Below are positions 1 to 8,150 of a DNA stretch of 64,000 bases, piece by piece (the first letter of the stretch is position 1; each line of letters opens with the position of its first letter). The notes under the pieces are model-generated. The model was not told the DNA's origin, did not search any database, and worked only from the letters and a program-made list of their open reading frames with translations. The translations under genes and the position numbers were made by a program. Location of the stretch: assembly GCA_050084515.1 (NCBI GenBank), contig CM114272.1, forward strand, positions 55,366,001 through 55,430,000. Direction: 5' to 3'. The DNA is from Blasia pusilla (Eukaryota; Marchantiophyta; Marchantiopsida; Blasiales).

Positions 1-225
1 GCCCTCACCCGATCACAAACCATACAACGTGACACCAACTGCTGCACCTGAGTATGCATGCCACGCCACCAATACTGGCCAAGGAGTAAGCTATACGTAC
101 GCTTTACCCCAAAATGTCCCAACTCCTCATGGGCATGTCGCACAATGCACTCTCTCTGAGCCAAATGCGGCACTACTCATACTCTACCATCCTCCCACAC
201 ACGGAGAATATGTGTTCCCTCCAAT
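1..225 (-). pseudogene. Integrase zinc-binding (HHCC) domain, copy 1, cut by window edge
   Basis: The minus-strand reading contains HAHEELGHFGVKRTY followed by QYWWRGMHTQVQQLVSRC. This is the H-H...C pattern and the YWW / V..C block of a retroviral-type integrase N-terminal zinc finger. The matching region in copy 2 lies at 12950-13176 and reads HAHEDLGHFGVKRTY. The catalytic core lies outside the window. Confidence 0.75.
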
Positions 226-1022
226 CAATACCTCTTAGCACGTTGAAGAACACGGTCTCGCTTCTTGGCACTCACTATGCCTGGCACCCTACTGGTCCGT
301 AGGAACTCCAATACCAACGCATCATCATGAATATCACGCTGATCCGTACCACCATCTCCAACCTTAGGATCTGAAGGCTGGTCATCTACCCTCTGACTAG
401 AGTAAGATATCATGTGGTCCTCCATACTAGAGTCCATCCCTAACCAACATAAAAGGGCGGATGCATGCCAACCTGGCACCATCTCCTCATCAACCTCGCC
501 ATGCCATCTAGCCCCAGTTGTATCCTCTTGGCTAGTACATGGGTTCCTACTCAACCCATCAGCATCAAGGTTGGCAACTCCAGGTCTATGTACCACCTAG
601 AAGTCATATTCCTGTAAGATAAGAGCCCACCGTGCAAGTTTCCCTGTAAGCTTGTCAGACTCCATCAACCACTTGAGCGGCTGGTGATCAGTAACAAGGG
701 TAAACTGTGTGCCAAACAAGTAACACCTAAAGTGTGCGACAGCCCACAATACTTCCAAGCACTCTCCCTCATATGAACTATAGCGCGACTCCGCTGCATT
801 ATTCGAACGACTTGCATAGGCCACCACAAACTCCATGTGCTCATCATCATGTTGTGTCAACACCGCTCCAAGTCCCAACCTACTCCAATCAGTGTGTAAC
901 TGAAATGGGTGCCCTTTGATAGGTCTCCTCAAGATAGGCGCCGCCACCAACTGGGCCTTAAGCTCCACAAAAGCTCTCTCCTGATCATCTCCCCAATGCC
1001 ACTCTTGATCTGATTTCAGCAA
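225..1022 (-). pseudogene. RNase H domain, copy 1
   Basis: The open stretch 1022 to 597 has the RNase H landmarks of Ty3/gypsy Pol in order: WGDDQERAF, LHTDWSRLGLGAVL (first catalytic Asp), YEGECLEVLWAVAHFR (Glu), and LVTDHQPLKWLM (Asp). After one stop, the next frame (596 to 225) continues with HRPGVANLDADGLSRNP, the usual end of this domain, which carries the last Asp. It degrades the RNA strand of the RNA:DNA hybrid during reverse transcription. The in-frame stop near 597 makes this copy inactive unless it is bypassed. Confidence 0.85.
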
Positions 1023-2080
1023 TTAGTTCAAAGGCTTTGCCATAGCACTAAATCCCTTCACATAGCTCCAATAGTAGTTCGCCAATCCCATGAATGCTCG
1101 AACTCTACTCACATCTACCGGACGCGGAATAAGTGCAATAGCCTCCACCTTTGCTTGCTGAACTCCCAAACCACCTGGATAGATCACATGACCCAAGTAC
1201 TCAACATCCTCATGGAAGAACTTACACTTTCCTGGATGCAAACATAGACCATGAGCTTTCAACCGCTCAAACACCATCTGCAAATGTATCTGATGCTCCT
1301 CCACCGTGTTACTGAACACCAAGATATCATCAATGTAACACCAAACAAAATCCAACCCCGCTAGGATCCCGCCCATCACTGAAACTCGGCGGTGCATTCT
1401 TCAACCCAAAGGGTAAGAATTTCCACCTGGTACAAACAATCCCTGCCATGAGAGTTGACACCCCAAAATGGTGTCTTGGCCTTGTCACTCTCCCGAATAG
1501 GCAATTGATGGTATCTCGCCGAAGATCCAAAAAATCTTGAAAATCTTTGCCTGTCCCACCACATCAAAGATCTCTCAGTGTAGGCATGGCATACCTATTG
1601 GCCTTGGTTTGCCGATTGATAGGACGATAATCTCCACACATCCGCCTATCCGTGTAGTTGCCATGCATATCCTTTTTAGCAAGCATGACAGTGGCTGATG
1701 CATACTCTCCATGCGACAACTCCACTAATCCAGCCTCCAAAAGGTCCAACGTCCTACTCTGAATCAGGTCCCTCTCCATATCACTATATCGGTAGGGACG
1801 ACGGAAGATTGGCGTATCACTAGCCAAATCAATCCGTATACCGGGTCCAACCAGAGAACCCAACTCCTTCATGCTTAAGGCAAAACAACTCCTATAAGCA
1901 CGTAGGAACTGTATCAAGCGTCGTTTCTCACCTCCCGTAAGCTTGGGCCCAAGTAATGGCTCCCAAGTCTCCTCCACTGGCACACTAGAGGGAAAGGACG
2001 ATGCCATTGGCTGCTACGCAACCCCCTCACAAGATGGTACACCCTTAGCTATATCATCATCTGAGCAAATAACTCCTCCA
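1023..2080 (-). pseudogene. Reverse transcriptase domain, copy 1
   Basis: In minus-strand order: an N-terminal part (2007 to 1564) with LSHGEYASATVMLAKKD and MCGDYRPINRQTKANRYAMPT; a broken palm with YHQLPIRESDKAKTPFWGV; then FVWCYIDDILVFSN (the YxDD catalytic box), KCKFFHEDVEYLGHVI and RVRAFMGLANYYW. These are the standard blocks of Ty3/gypsy RT. The first catalytic Asp region is damaged (it reads FFGSSARYHQLP where DLR.GYHQ is expected), and at least two frameshifts separate the blocks near 1400-1560. The start is not a real initiation site, because this is the inside of a polyprotein. Confidence 0.9.
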
Positions 2081-2257
2081 CCAGCATGAGCAACCAACTC
2101 CACATGCCCAACCATTACATCCTATTTACTCCAAGGATGCAAAATACTACTCTCCTCGCCCCCAGCCGATGCCTCTACCGTCCCGGTAGCCATCGAGCTC
2201 ATTACAAGGGATGGAAGACCCACAGACATAGTCCGAAGTCGACGTTGCTCGGCCATA

Positions 2258-3218
2258 CCAAGACTCAAAATCCAAGTCAAAAAATTCAGGTCCATGGCCT
2301 GACCCAACACATGACGTCGTGAAGCCTCATAAATGGAAGCAACCGCTGTCACACTAGTAGCAAATCCCATCGCACGCTCTCTCTCATCAACGTTAGGCTC
2401 CACCAACTGTCGCACATGAGAATCCCATACAAGCCCGGGACCATCTTCCCTGTATGCATGTGACGAGGGAAAACTCACAAATGTGGGTAGTGCCATCCTA
2501 GGCTGGCCCACACGGTTCACCACTGCCATGGGTGACCGATCAATAATCCTCACCACCTGAGAAAGTCGCCCAAGATCAAGATACTATCCTTTGTAAAAAG
2601 CAAGGATCATTGACCGCATCATATGCTCGACGTAGAACCTCCCTAGGCAACAAGTTTGTCCACCACAAGCGTGGACGATGTGCACGCGAGCCAACTCGCG
2701 CTGCATCCAACAACACCGCTGGTCCAATCCAAAGACCGCACCTCATGAACACTCGCCATCATCCGGGTCCGAGTGTCACCCAACAATGGAACATTCTCCG
2801 GAATGGAAGCTAGAGCACGTGCCTCATGAACCTGAAGATGTCGTAACACCCGTAACATCTCCCAAAACAATCGAGACCTAGGATCGTGTAATCCCTCACC
2901 ACGATCAGCACGTGTATGACCCTGACATGGCCATCCAGCAATCACCAAATCCACAGGACCAACCCTCTCAAGGTCCTGCGCCCCCAACAATGCAATGTGT
3001 GACGGCAAAGCACGCTGGTACCCACGAATAGCTGATGGCGGAAACAACTCAAGATATCTCCGCATCAACTGACCAATATGTCGGGATGAGACTCTCTGGG
3101 CCATCTCATCTCGCTCCACATACACGTATCTCCGCACAAGAATACCGGCCTGCAACACTGCAGCCAAACCAATGCTAATCCCACCAAAGAGATCTAACAC
3201 CCAAATGCCCTCCGGCGG
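2258..3218 (-). pseudogene. Cytosine-5 DNA methyltransferase domain inside retroelement copy 1
   Basis: The minus-strand reading gives the C5-MTase motifs in canonical order: motif I VLDLFGGISIGL, motif II YVYVERDE, motif IV DLVIAGWPCQGH (Pro-Cys catalytic pair), a DPRSRLFWEMLRVL helix, motif VI PENVPLL (Glu-Asn-Val), motif VIII SRAHRPRLWWTNLLP (in another frame near 2645-2695), and motifs IX/X DERERAMGF...SRRHVLGQAMDLN. The domain is about 320 residues, normal for a C5-MTase catalytic domain. I...IV...VI...X is the DNMT3/DNMT1/bacterial order, not the permuted order of plant DRM enzymes; the GF...LG...N end looks DNMT3-like. A frameshift near 2700 and stops around 2560-2640 break it. It lies between protease and RT, as in copy 2. 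Confidence 0.85.
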
Positions 3219-3512
3219 ATACTGCCATACAATGGGTGTAGTATCCAAAGGGGATAACCCAACTGGACCAGAAGTAGGAGTCCGCCGTGGGGCCTCCTCT
3301 TCCTCGTGAGGTATAACAGCCTCACACCAAGCCTCCTACACTAGGCGATCAGCCTCCTGCCGTGGTGCACCTCCTGAACTCCAAAGTGGCACATCCAACG
3401 ATGAGGATGCCACGGCTGCAAAAATAGGGACCTCCTCTACCTCCTCATGCGCAGGAGAATCCATAGCAGAAACATTACCTCCAAAAGTCTCTCTGGCCAA
3501 GTGACTACTCCA

Positions 3513-3990
3513 CTAAAACCAGCCACGGATGCTAACATTGTTGGGAAGACCCTCTGGTCGAGCCCCATAAATAAATCTCACAGAACTTGGCTCATACGTC
3601 CATCCCGGATTGCCAACCAGGTCTATAAGACGTTGTCTCATCCGATAATCCATCCGAAAACCCATCGGGTACAATATTGCTCCTCCAACTAGTACATCAT
3701 ACGACTCGGGTGATGTGACTACATGCAGATACTCCCAACCGGGAGCTATCGGTCGCATGATCCGGTCTCAATGACAGTAAAACTTCTCCCGTGTCATGAA
3801 TTGAGACCTATCATTGGCTCCTCCAAGTGATGTTTGAACTGGAATGGGCAAGGCTCAAGCTCGACCTCCGAATACCCAAACCAATACATGCCACCTTTCC
3901 CAACATCAAGGTTGGGCACCGAGTCTAACAAGACTCTATCTGGTCTATACACTCCCTGTAGGACTCACCAATCGGAATATCCCACTCCGG
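3513..3990 (-). pseudogene. Retropepsin-type protease region, copy 1
   Basis: The minus strand reads LLDS followed by PNLDVGK about where an aspartic protease active site is expected, then ESYDVLVGGAILYPMGFRMDY, which resembles the second conserved block (YDVL.G...L...G). Copy 2 has the clearer version (VLLDSRAQPLMLG). The protease would cut the Gag-Pol polyprotein. Here the Gly after DS is lost and the frame is broken. The call rests mainly on position and on comparison with copy 2. Confidence 0.55.
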
Positions 3991-4539
3991 TTGTCCAACA
4001 TACATACACCAGGTGTAAGCCTCTCACGATCAATGGTGGCCGGGTGGTAATCCATCCATCTTCGCCGCCGCCGCCGCTAAGTAGCATGGTACTCAATGCT
4101 ACACACGACATAGAGGGTTACTCCACCGCAACACCCTCATCCACCTCTCGTGACGTGTAGAATAACACCCCCATGTTCACACAACGTGGTCGCTAGCTGA
4201 AATACAAGAGCTAAGTCAACTCCTAAAGCCATCAGCTCCGTGGCCGAAAACAATGGGGATCCCAACACCGAAGTTGCCATCCGCAATAATGCCTTTCGAT
4301 CTTTGCATCCGTGTCTACTACACGTGATGTAGATGCCTCGATCCCCATTGTCGGCTCAATAGGTGCGTGAGGAACCATGGATAGAGTCCTAAGCACCTCG
4401 GACAACAAGAATGACAGGAAAGCCTAGCTTTGCCTCCCGGCCTCACCCCTCTGTGGGTCCAACTCCACAAGAGCACCACGTGGCTCGACGCCGAGTGGCT
4501 CCTCTCGAATCGCGGTGATGCCTCAACCTGTCTTTGCAC

Positions 4540-5264
4540 TCACCATATAAGAGAGATCATCCCCTCCATAAGAGGTGGAAGCCCCCGCTCGCGAACCCGA
4601 TCTATCTTTGAATACCGACCATAGTAGCCAACTTCTGCTCCAATCTGCTCAATCTGGCACCATACGACTCTTTCAGTAGTGGTAGGGGTAGCCACCGTAG
4701 GCTCTCCAAGCACTGGTCCACCTCTACCACCCCTACCACCTCTACCACCTCGGCCTCTCGGAGCTACTCCACCACGGCCGCGGCCTGATCTCAACTCTTG
4801 ATGAAGATCAAAGCAACGCTCTCGAGGATGACCTGGTCTCCCGCAATGATCACACTGAGTTGGGGCCGACTGAGGCCCATCCTCCAAAGTCCGTCTCCCA
4901 TCCTCTTGGGGAAAAAACTTCCTAACATGATCACCTCCACATGTCCAACATGACTATCCTTGTTCGGGGCAGCAAATGAAGGCAATGGTCTCTGCGCAAG
5001 TGTCCCTCTAGGACCTGACTGAGGTCGTGTGTACCCCCCACAACTCCCACTACTACTACCACCACCACTACTACGAGACTGTGAGATGGACTGCTGAACA
5101 CGAGAAGTAGTTGTTGTATCCCTACTGAATGCGGATATCACCACTCTCTCCTTCACCATGTTAAGCTCAATCTTCTCGGATAGAGCAAACACATGGGTCA
5201 ATGTGGGTGAATCATCACTCATAAGAGTAGCATCACGTACCCTACGGCGCAAGTCTTTGTCCAA
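4540..5264 (-). pseudogene. Gag nucleocapsid part with CCHC zinc knuckle, copy 1
   Basis: The stretch 5264 to 4791 starts with DLRRRVRDATLMSDDSPTLTHVF, a gag C-terminal pattern also present in copy 2. The overlapping frame 4887 to 4540 has CDHCGRPGHPRERC, a perfect C-x2-C-x4-H-x4-C knuckle, followed by an Arg/Gly-rich tail (GRGRGG, GRGGRGGRGG). CCHC knuckles bind and package element RNA. A frameshift near 4800-4880 joins the two frames. Confidence 0.8.
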
Positions 5265-5279
5265 GATCCCATACCAAAA

Positions 5280-6077
5280 CTAGACTGCCTGAGCCTCAGT
5301 CACACCCTGGGTAACTGAAATCAAGCATCGCATACAAGTGTATGCCTCACGAAGACTCTCACCAGTCTTTCGCTCAAATTCCTGAAGACTCCTCAACTTC
5401 TGTGTCTTCACTCCCTGATAGTTCTTCTTCAACCTCTTGAAGAACTCTGCAACCAGGCTGAACGATGGTGGGGCACTAGTACCTCCACTAGTACCCCCAC
5501 TAGTACCTCCATGGGTACCTCCACTGGTACCCCCACTTCGGCTTGTACTAGTACCACTCAACGTCGGGCTGGCTGGCATAGTAGGAGCACTACTACCAAT
5601 ACCACCATGGGTGATAGACACATAGCCTGGAGACCAATATTGTCTCCACGCCTCAATCTCAGCAACATGGTCCTTCCTAAACTCATGGTAATCATCCATG
5701 GGTGGTCCTTCCAAGTGCTGAAACAACCCCTTCCAAGCCAAGAAGGGTGTAAACAATGTGGCGTTCCGCAACATCTGCATATCACACCACATATCAAACT
5801 CCTGCATGAAGTCCTCCAACTTAATGGTGCCCACTACACCCGAGTATCGTTGTGGGCCCTTCATGGCCCCATATATCCCGTCCATGTCCCAAATCAATGG
5901 AGTTGCAACACTCGATAACAACGTAGAAGACTCGGTGTTTGGAACACCCTCGCCCTCCTCTTCATCCACCGTCGGAAGTGGAAAAGGTAGTCGATACCTA
6001 AATCCACTCCATGTGAAACCACCACTGTCCACACCACGGTCCCCAACCAGACCACCCGACAGCTCCGTGATGACCAA
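5280..6077 (-). pseudogene. Gag capsid-like domain, copy 1
   Basis: This is a 265-codon open stretch on the minus strand. It contains LEDFMQEFDMWCDMQ, FTPFLAWKGLFQHLEGPP, FFKRLKKNYQGVKTQKLRSL and ESLREAYTCMRCLI, the pattern of plant retrotransposon gag (F...W...L.G, then F..L...Y.G). Between the two halves lies a low-complexity run of GGTSGGT/GGTHGGT units (DNA about 5465-5545), absent from typical gag. The equivalent copy 2 gag (18948-17982) reads EFFRQLGKSYRGVHTDKLKSL. Confidence 0.8.
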
Positions 6078-6560
6078 CGCCGATGCCGCACCACCACCAA
6101 ATAACCAAGTGACGTCGATGTCGCTAGACTATTCTAGCTCTACTAGCTATGGGTGTAGGCAACCTAACCTGTCATCACCACAAAAAGCCTCCTACGGTCT
6201 ACTGGTCATCACTCCAGCCTCACTATCAGTAGCACACAGGAGTAACACTACTCTGGAAATCAACGTCAACCCTAACAATGGGCGCGCAAGCAAGAAGCAA
6301 CGATGGAGGGGATCCAAACACAGGAAGTCCAACGACAACCCTCCAATCGCAAATGGAAATCAAGGTAACACAATCCACCAAACGTGGTGCCCCCTAAATC
6401 CACAAAACCCACCACACAATTCTAACGCAATAGCTACTCCGCCGCGGGTCGATGACGTGCTAGTCAAACTCGCAGCACCTAAAAATATCACATGCATGGA
6501 GAGGCTACACCGTACTATGCGCTAGAGGTACATCAAAAAACACCTGATAAGCAAAAAGCG
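6078..6560 (-). other. Probable 5' leader of retroelement copy 1
   Basis: This is upstream of gag in the element's own sense. No convincing coding pattern is seen; the long plus-strand reading here is antisense to gag. No LTR of the copy 2 type (TATATAAG promoter block) was found, so the 5' LTR is missing or unrecognisable. Confidence 0.35.
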
Positions 6561-6583
6561 CCTAACACATCTCCGAACAACAC

Positions 6584-6690
6584 CAAATGAGCTACATTAG
6601 TGTGTACACTGGCATAGTTAAGAACTCAGCAGTTAAGCGTACTCCAGGCAGAATAGCCCAAAGATGGGTGACCAGTTATGCAACACTCAA
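6584..6690 (+). pseudogene. 5S rRNA-derived sequence (possible Cassandra/TRIM or SINE3-like relic)
   Basis: The plus strand has CATTAGTG, then AGAACTCAGCAGTTAAGCGT, then AAGATGGGTGACC, in the order and at about the spacing of plant 5S rRNA (CACTAATG, AGAACTCCGCAGTTAAGCG, GGATGGGTGACC). The second and third blocks hold the internal RNA polymerase III control elements (A box and C box). The intervening sequence and both ends differ from a true 5S gene, so it is not a functional rRNA gene. Cassandra TRIM retrotransposons carry such a 5S-like segment in their LTRs; a plain 5S pseudogene is the alternative. Confidence 0.6.
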
Positions 6691-7407
6691 ATCACAAATC
6701 TTGCAAAAATTGCCTCACGCCCAAGCAAGCAAGCAAGCAAGCTTGCTTGCTCCTTGCTCCTTGCTCCGCCTCTCACGCCCACTCGCCCCGAGCTACCACA
6801 AGTTGCCTCGAAGCCTCGAAACGCCGAGAAATGCTTGAGACATGCCCCGTTCGCCCCGTTCGCCATGCTTCCCTATGGAAAGAGGCCCAACCAAGGCGCC
6901 CCCAACGGGATAGGCGTCTCCAACAATGAACGAGTCACCAACCAACCAGCCCCTCCGATCCGTTGTCCACCATAGCCAGACCTTGAGCTAGTCCGCAAAA
7001 TTTCGATCAACAATTACTTCACAAATCCGTGACTAAAATCAAATCTGTTTCAACCAGAATTCAATTGACCACCATAGTTATCTCTCCACAAAAAATCAGC
7101 TACAACCGAGCTTTGTACTCAGAGCTAAAAATCAGACAAACTTGCTGTCCATACACCTCCAGAATCGCAAATCCGACAGCGCTTCCGCCAAGTTTCATGC
7201 ACGGAGAAATCCGCAATGCTCCACACACTCAAGCATTTAGCTTCACATGAGATCACAATACAAGTAGCAACAGGAACCTCTCACCCAATCTGGATGAACT
7301 TCAACAGAGCTTCCGCACTCCAAGCTCTCCACATCAGAAAACCGTCGAACACAAACAGAATCTTCAATCCTTGATAACTTCCAACTCCCTTGACGAAATC
7401 CGGCGAT
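6691..7407. other. Unassigned region with a short AAGC/GCTT palindrome
   Basis: No gene recognised. At about 6723-6752 a run of AAGC units turns into GCTT units around a central AAGCTT, forming a small perfect hairpin. Open readings across it are low-complexity and unsupported. The right part (7260-7407) looks like ordinary non-coding DNA. Confidence 0.4.
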
Positions 7408-8150
7408 CTAAAGGCAAGTCGTCGGAGTCCAAAAACTTGCTTTTAGGCATCCAATTCCAACTTTACAGGGCCATTGCGCAACCTATCGGAATCCGACGGG
7501 TTGATATGGGCAATTTTTATCTGCAAACTTATCTCAGAATGGAAGTCATTCTACAACCCGTCGGAGTCCGACAGGTTGGAACCAAGGATAGGAAGGAGGT
7601 TGGAACTTATCTCATAATAGGAGTCATTCTCTAGTTGCACCAGAGAGTCACGAATAGAGAGTGCAACCCGTCGGACTTCGATGGGTTGGAACACTCTCGG
7701 GAGATTTCAAGGATGCCCAATCCGTTGGAGTTCGACGGGTTGCGATAATCGCTTTCACTTGCAGTCTCTTCGACAAAAAATGTATTTTCTGCAACGTGTC
7801 TGACTCTGACGGGTTGCAACACTTATCTATGTGTTACCTTTTGGACCCCGATGGATTGACAGAATTGCGACCCGTCGGAGTTTGACGAGTTGTAGGAAAT
7901 ACATTTTTCATCGAAGAGACAGAAAGTGAAAGCGATTGTTGCAACCCGTCAGACTTCGACGGATTGGGCATCCTTGAAATCTCCCGAGAGTGTTGCAACC
8001 CATCAGCGTCCGACAGGTTGCACCCTCTGTTCATAACTCTTTGGTGCAACCAGACGGAAACCGATAGGTTGCAGTATTCTTACCTTGTGTTTGGATTTGC
8101 AAGATTGTATACAAGGGGAACGTCACACAACATTGCACCAACCTTAGTGT
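7408..8150 (+). repeat. M-family fragment (M3): palindrome-rich intron piece plus start of next exon
   Basis: This block aligns by eye with 28458-29080 in M1. Shared landmarks in order are GTCGTCGGAGTCC, CCAATTCCAACTTTACA, GGCCATTGCGCAACC, GAAGTCATTCTACAACC, GAGATTTCAAGGA and TTGTGTTTGGATTTGCA followed by GATTGTAT. The last junction is the intron/exon border in M1. Along it are about ten copies, whole or half, of the palindrome with arms CAACCCGTCGGA and TCCGACGGGTTG. Nothing coding survives apart from the few bases of exon. It lies alone, far from other M parts. Confidence 0.8.
7634..8050. repeat. Long imperfect inverted repeat (about 162-bp arms, about 93-bp loop)
   Basis: Arm 7634-7795 and arm 7889-8050 are reverse complements of each other over nearly their whole length. 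Both carry, in mirrored order, the blocks ACACTCTCGGGAGATTTCAA, GGATGCCCAATCCG, AATCGCTTTCACTT, AGTCTCTTCG (or GTCTCTTCG) and AATGTATTT. Small palindromes are nested within each arm. A transcript through here would fold into a stable hairpin. M1 holds the same structure, partly deleted in its left arm, at about 28648-29000. Confidence 0.85.

Larger units (their letters stand above)
1..6560 (-). mobile_element. Ty3/gypsy LTR retroelement with C5-MTase domain, copy 1 (partial, decayed)
   Basis: Read on the minus strand, this block gives gag (about 6077 to 4540), protease (about 3990 to 3513), a cytosine-5 DNA methyltransferase domain (3218 to 2258), reverse transcriptase (2080 to 1023), RNase H (1022 to 225) and the start of integrase, which runs off the left edge. 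RT before RNase H before integrase is Ty3/gypsy order. Many stops and frameshifts break the frame, so it is a dead copy. The same domain order, MTase included, recurs at 11216-20704. No LTR of the type seen in copy 2 was found on the right side, so the 5' limit (about 6560) is only a guess. Confidence 0.9.

Noticed and set aside
2258-3218. Bacterial contamination or restriction-modification system
   Set aside because: Flanked on both sides by gypsy domains in the right order and seen twice; no restriction enzyme gene or bacterial context.
2643-3248. Free-standing host DNA methyltransferase gene
   Set aside because: The reading frame shown starts at TTG, lies inside a Gag-Pol order on the same strand, and recurs in the same position in copy 2.
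5758-6525. 255-codon plus-strand ORF
   Set aside because: It is antisense to the gag frame and has no recognisable motif; a shadow reading.
6584-6690. Functional 5S rRNA gene
   Set aside because: Only the internal control blocks match; ends, length and intervening bases do not.
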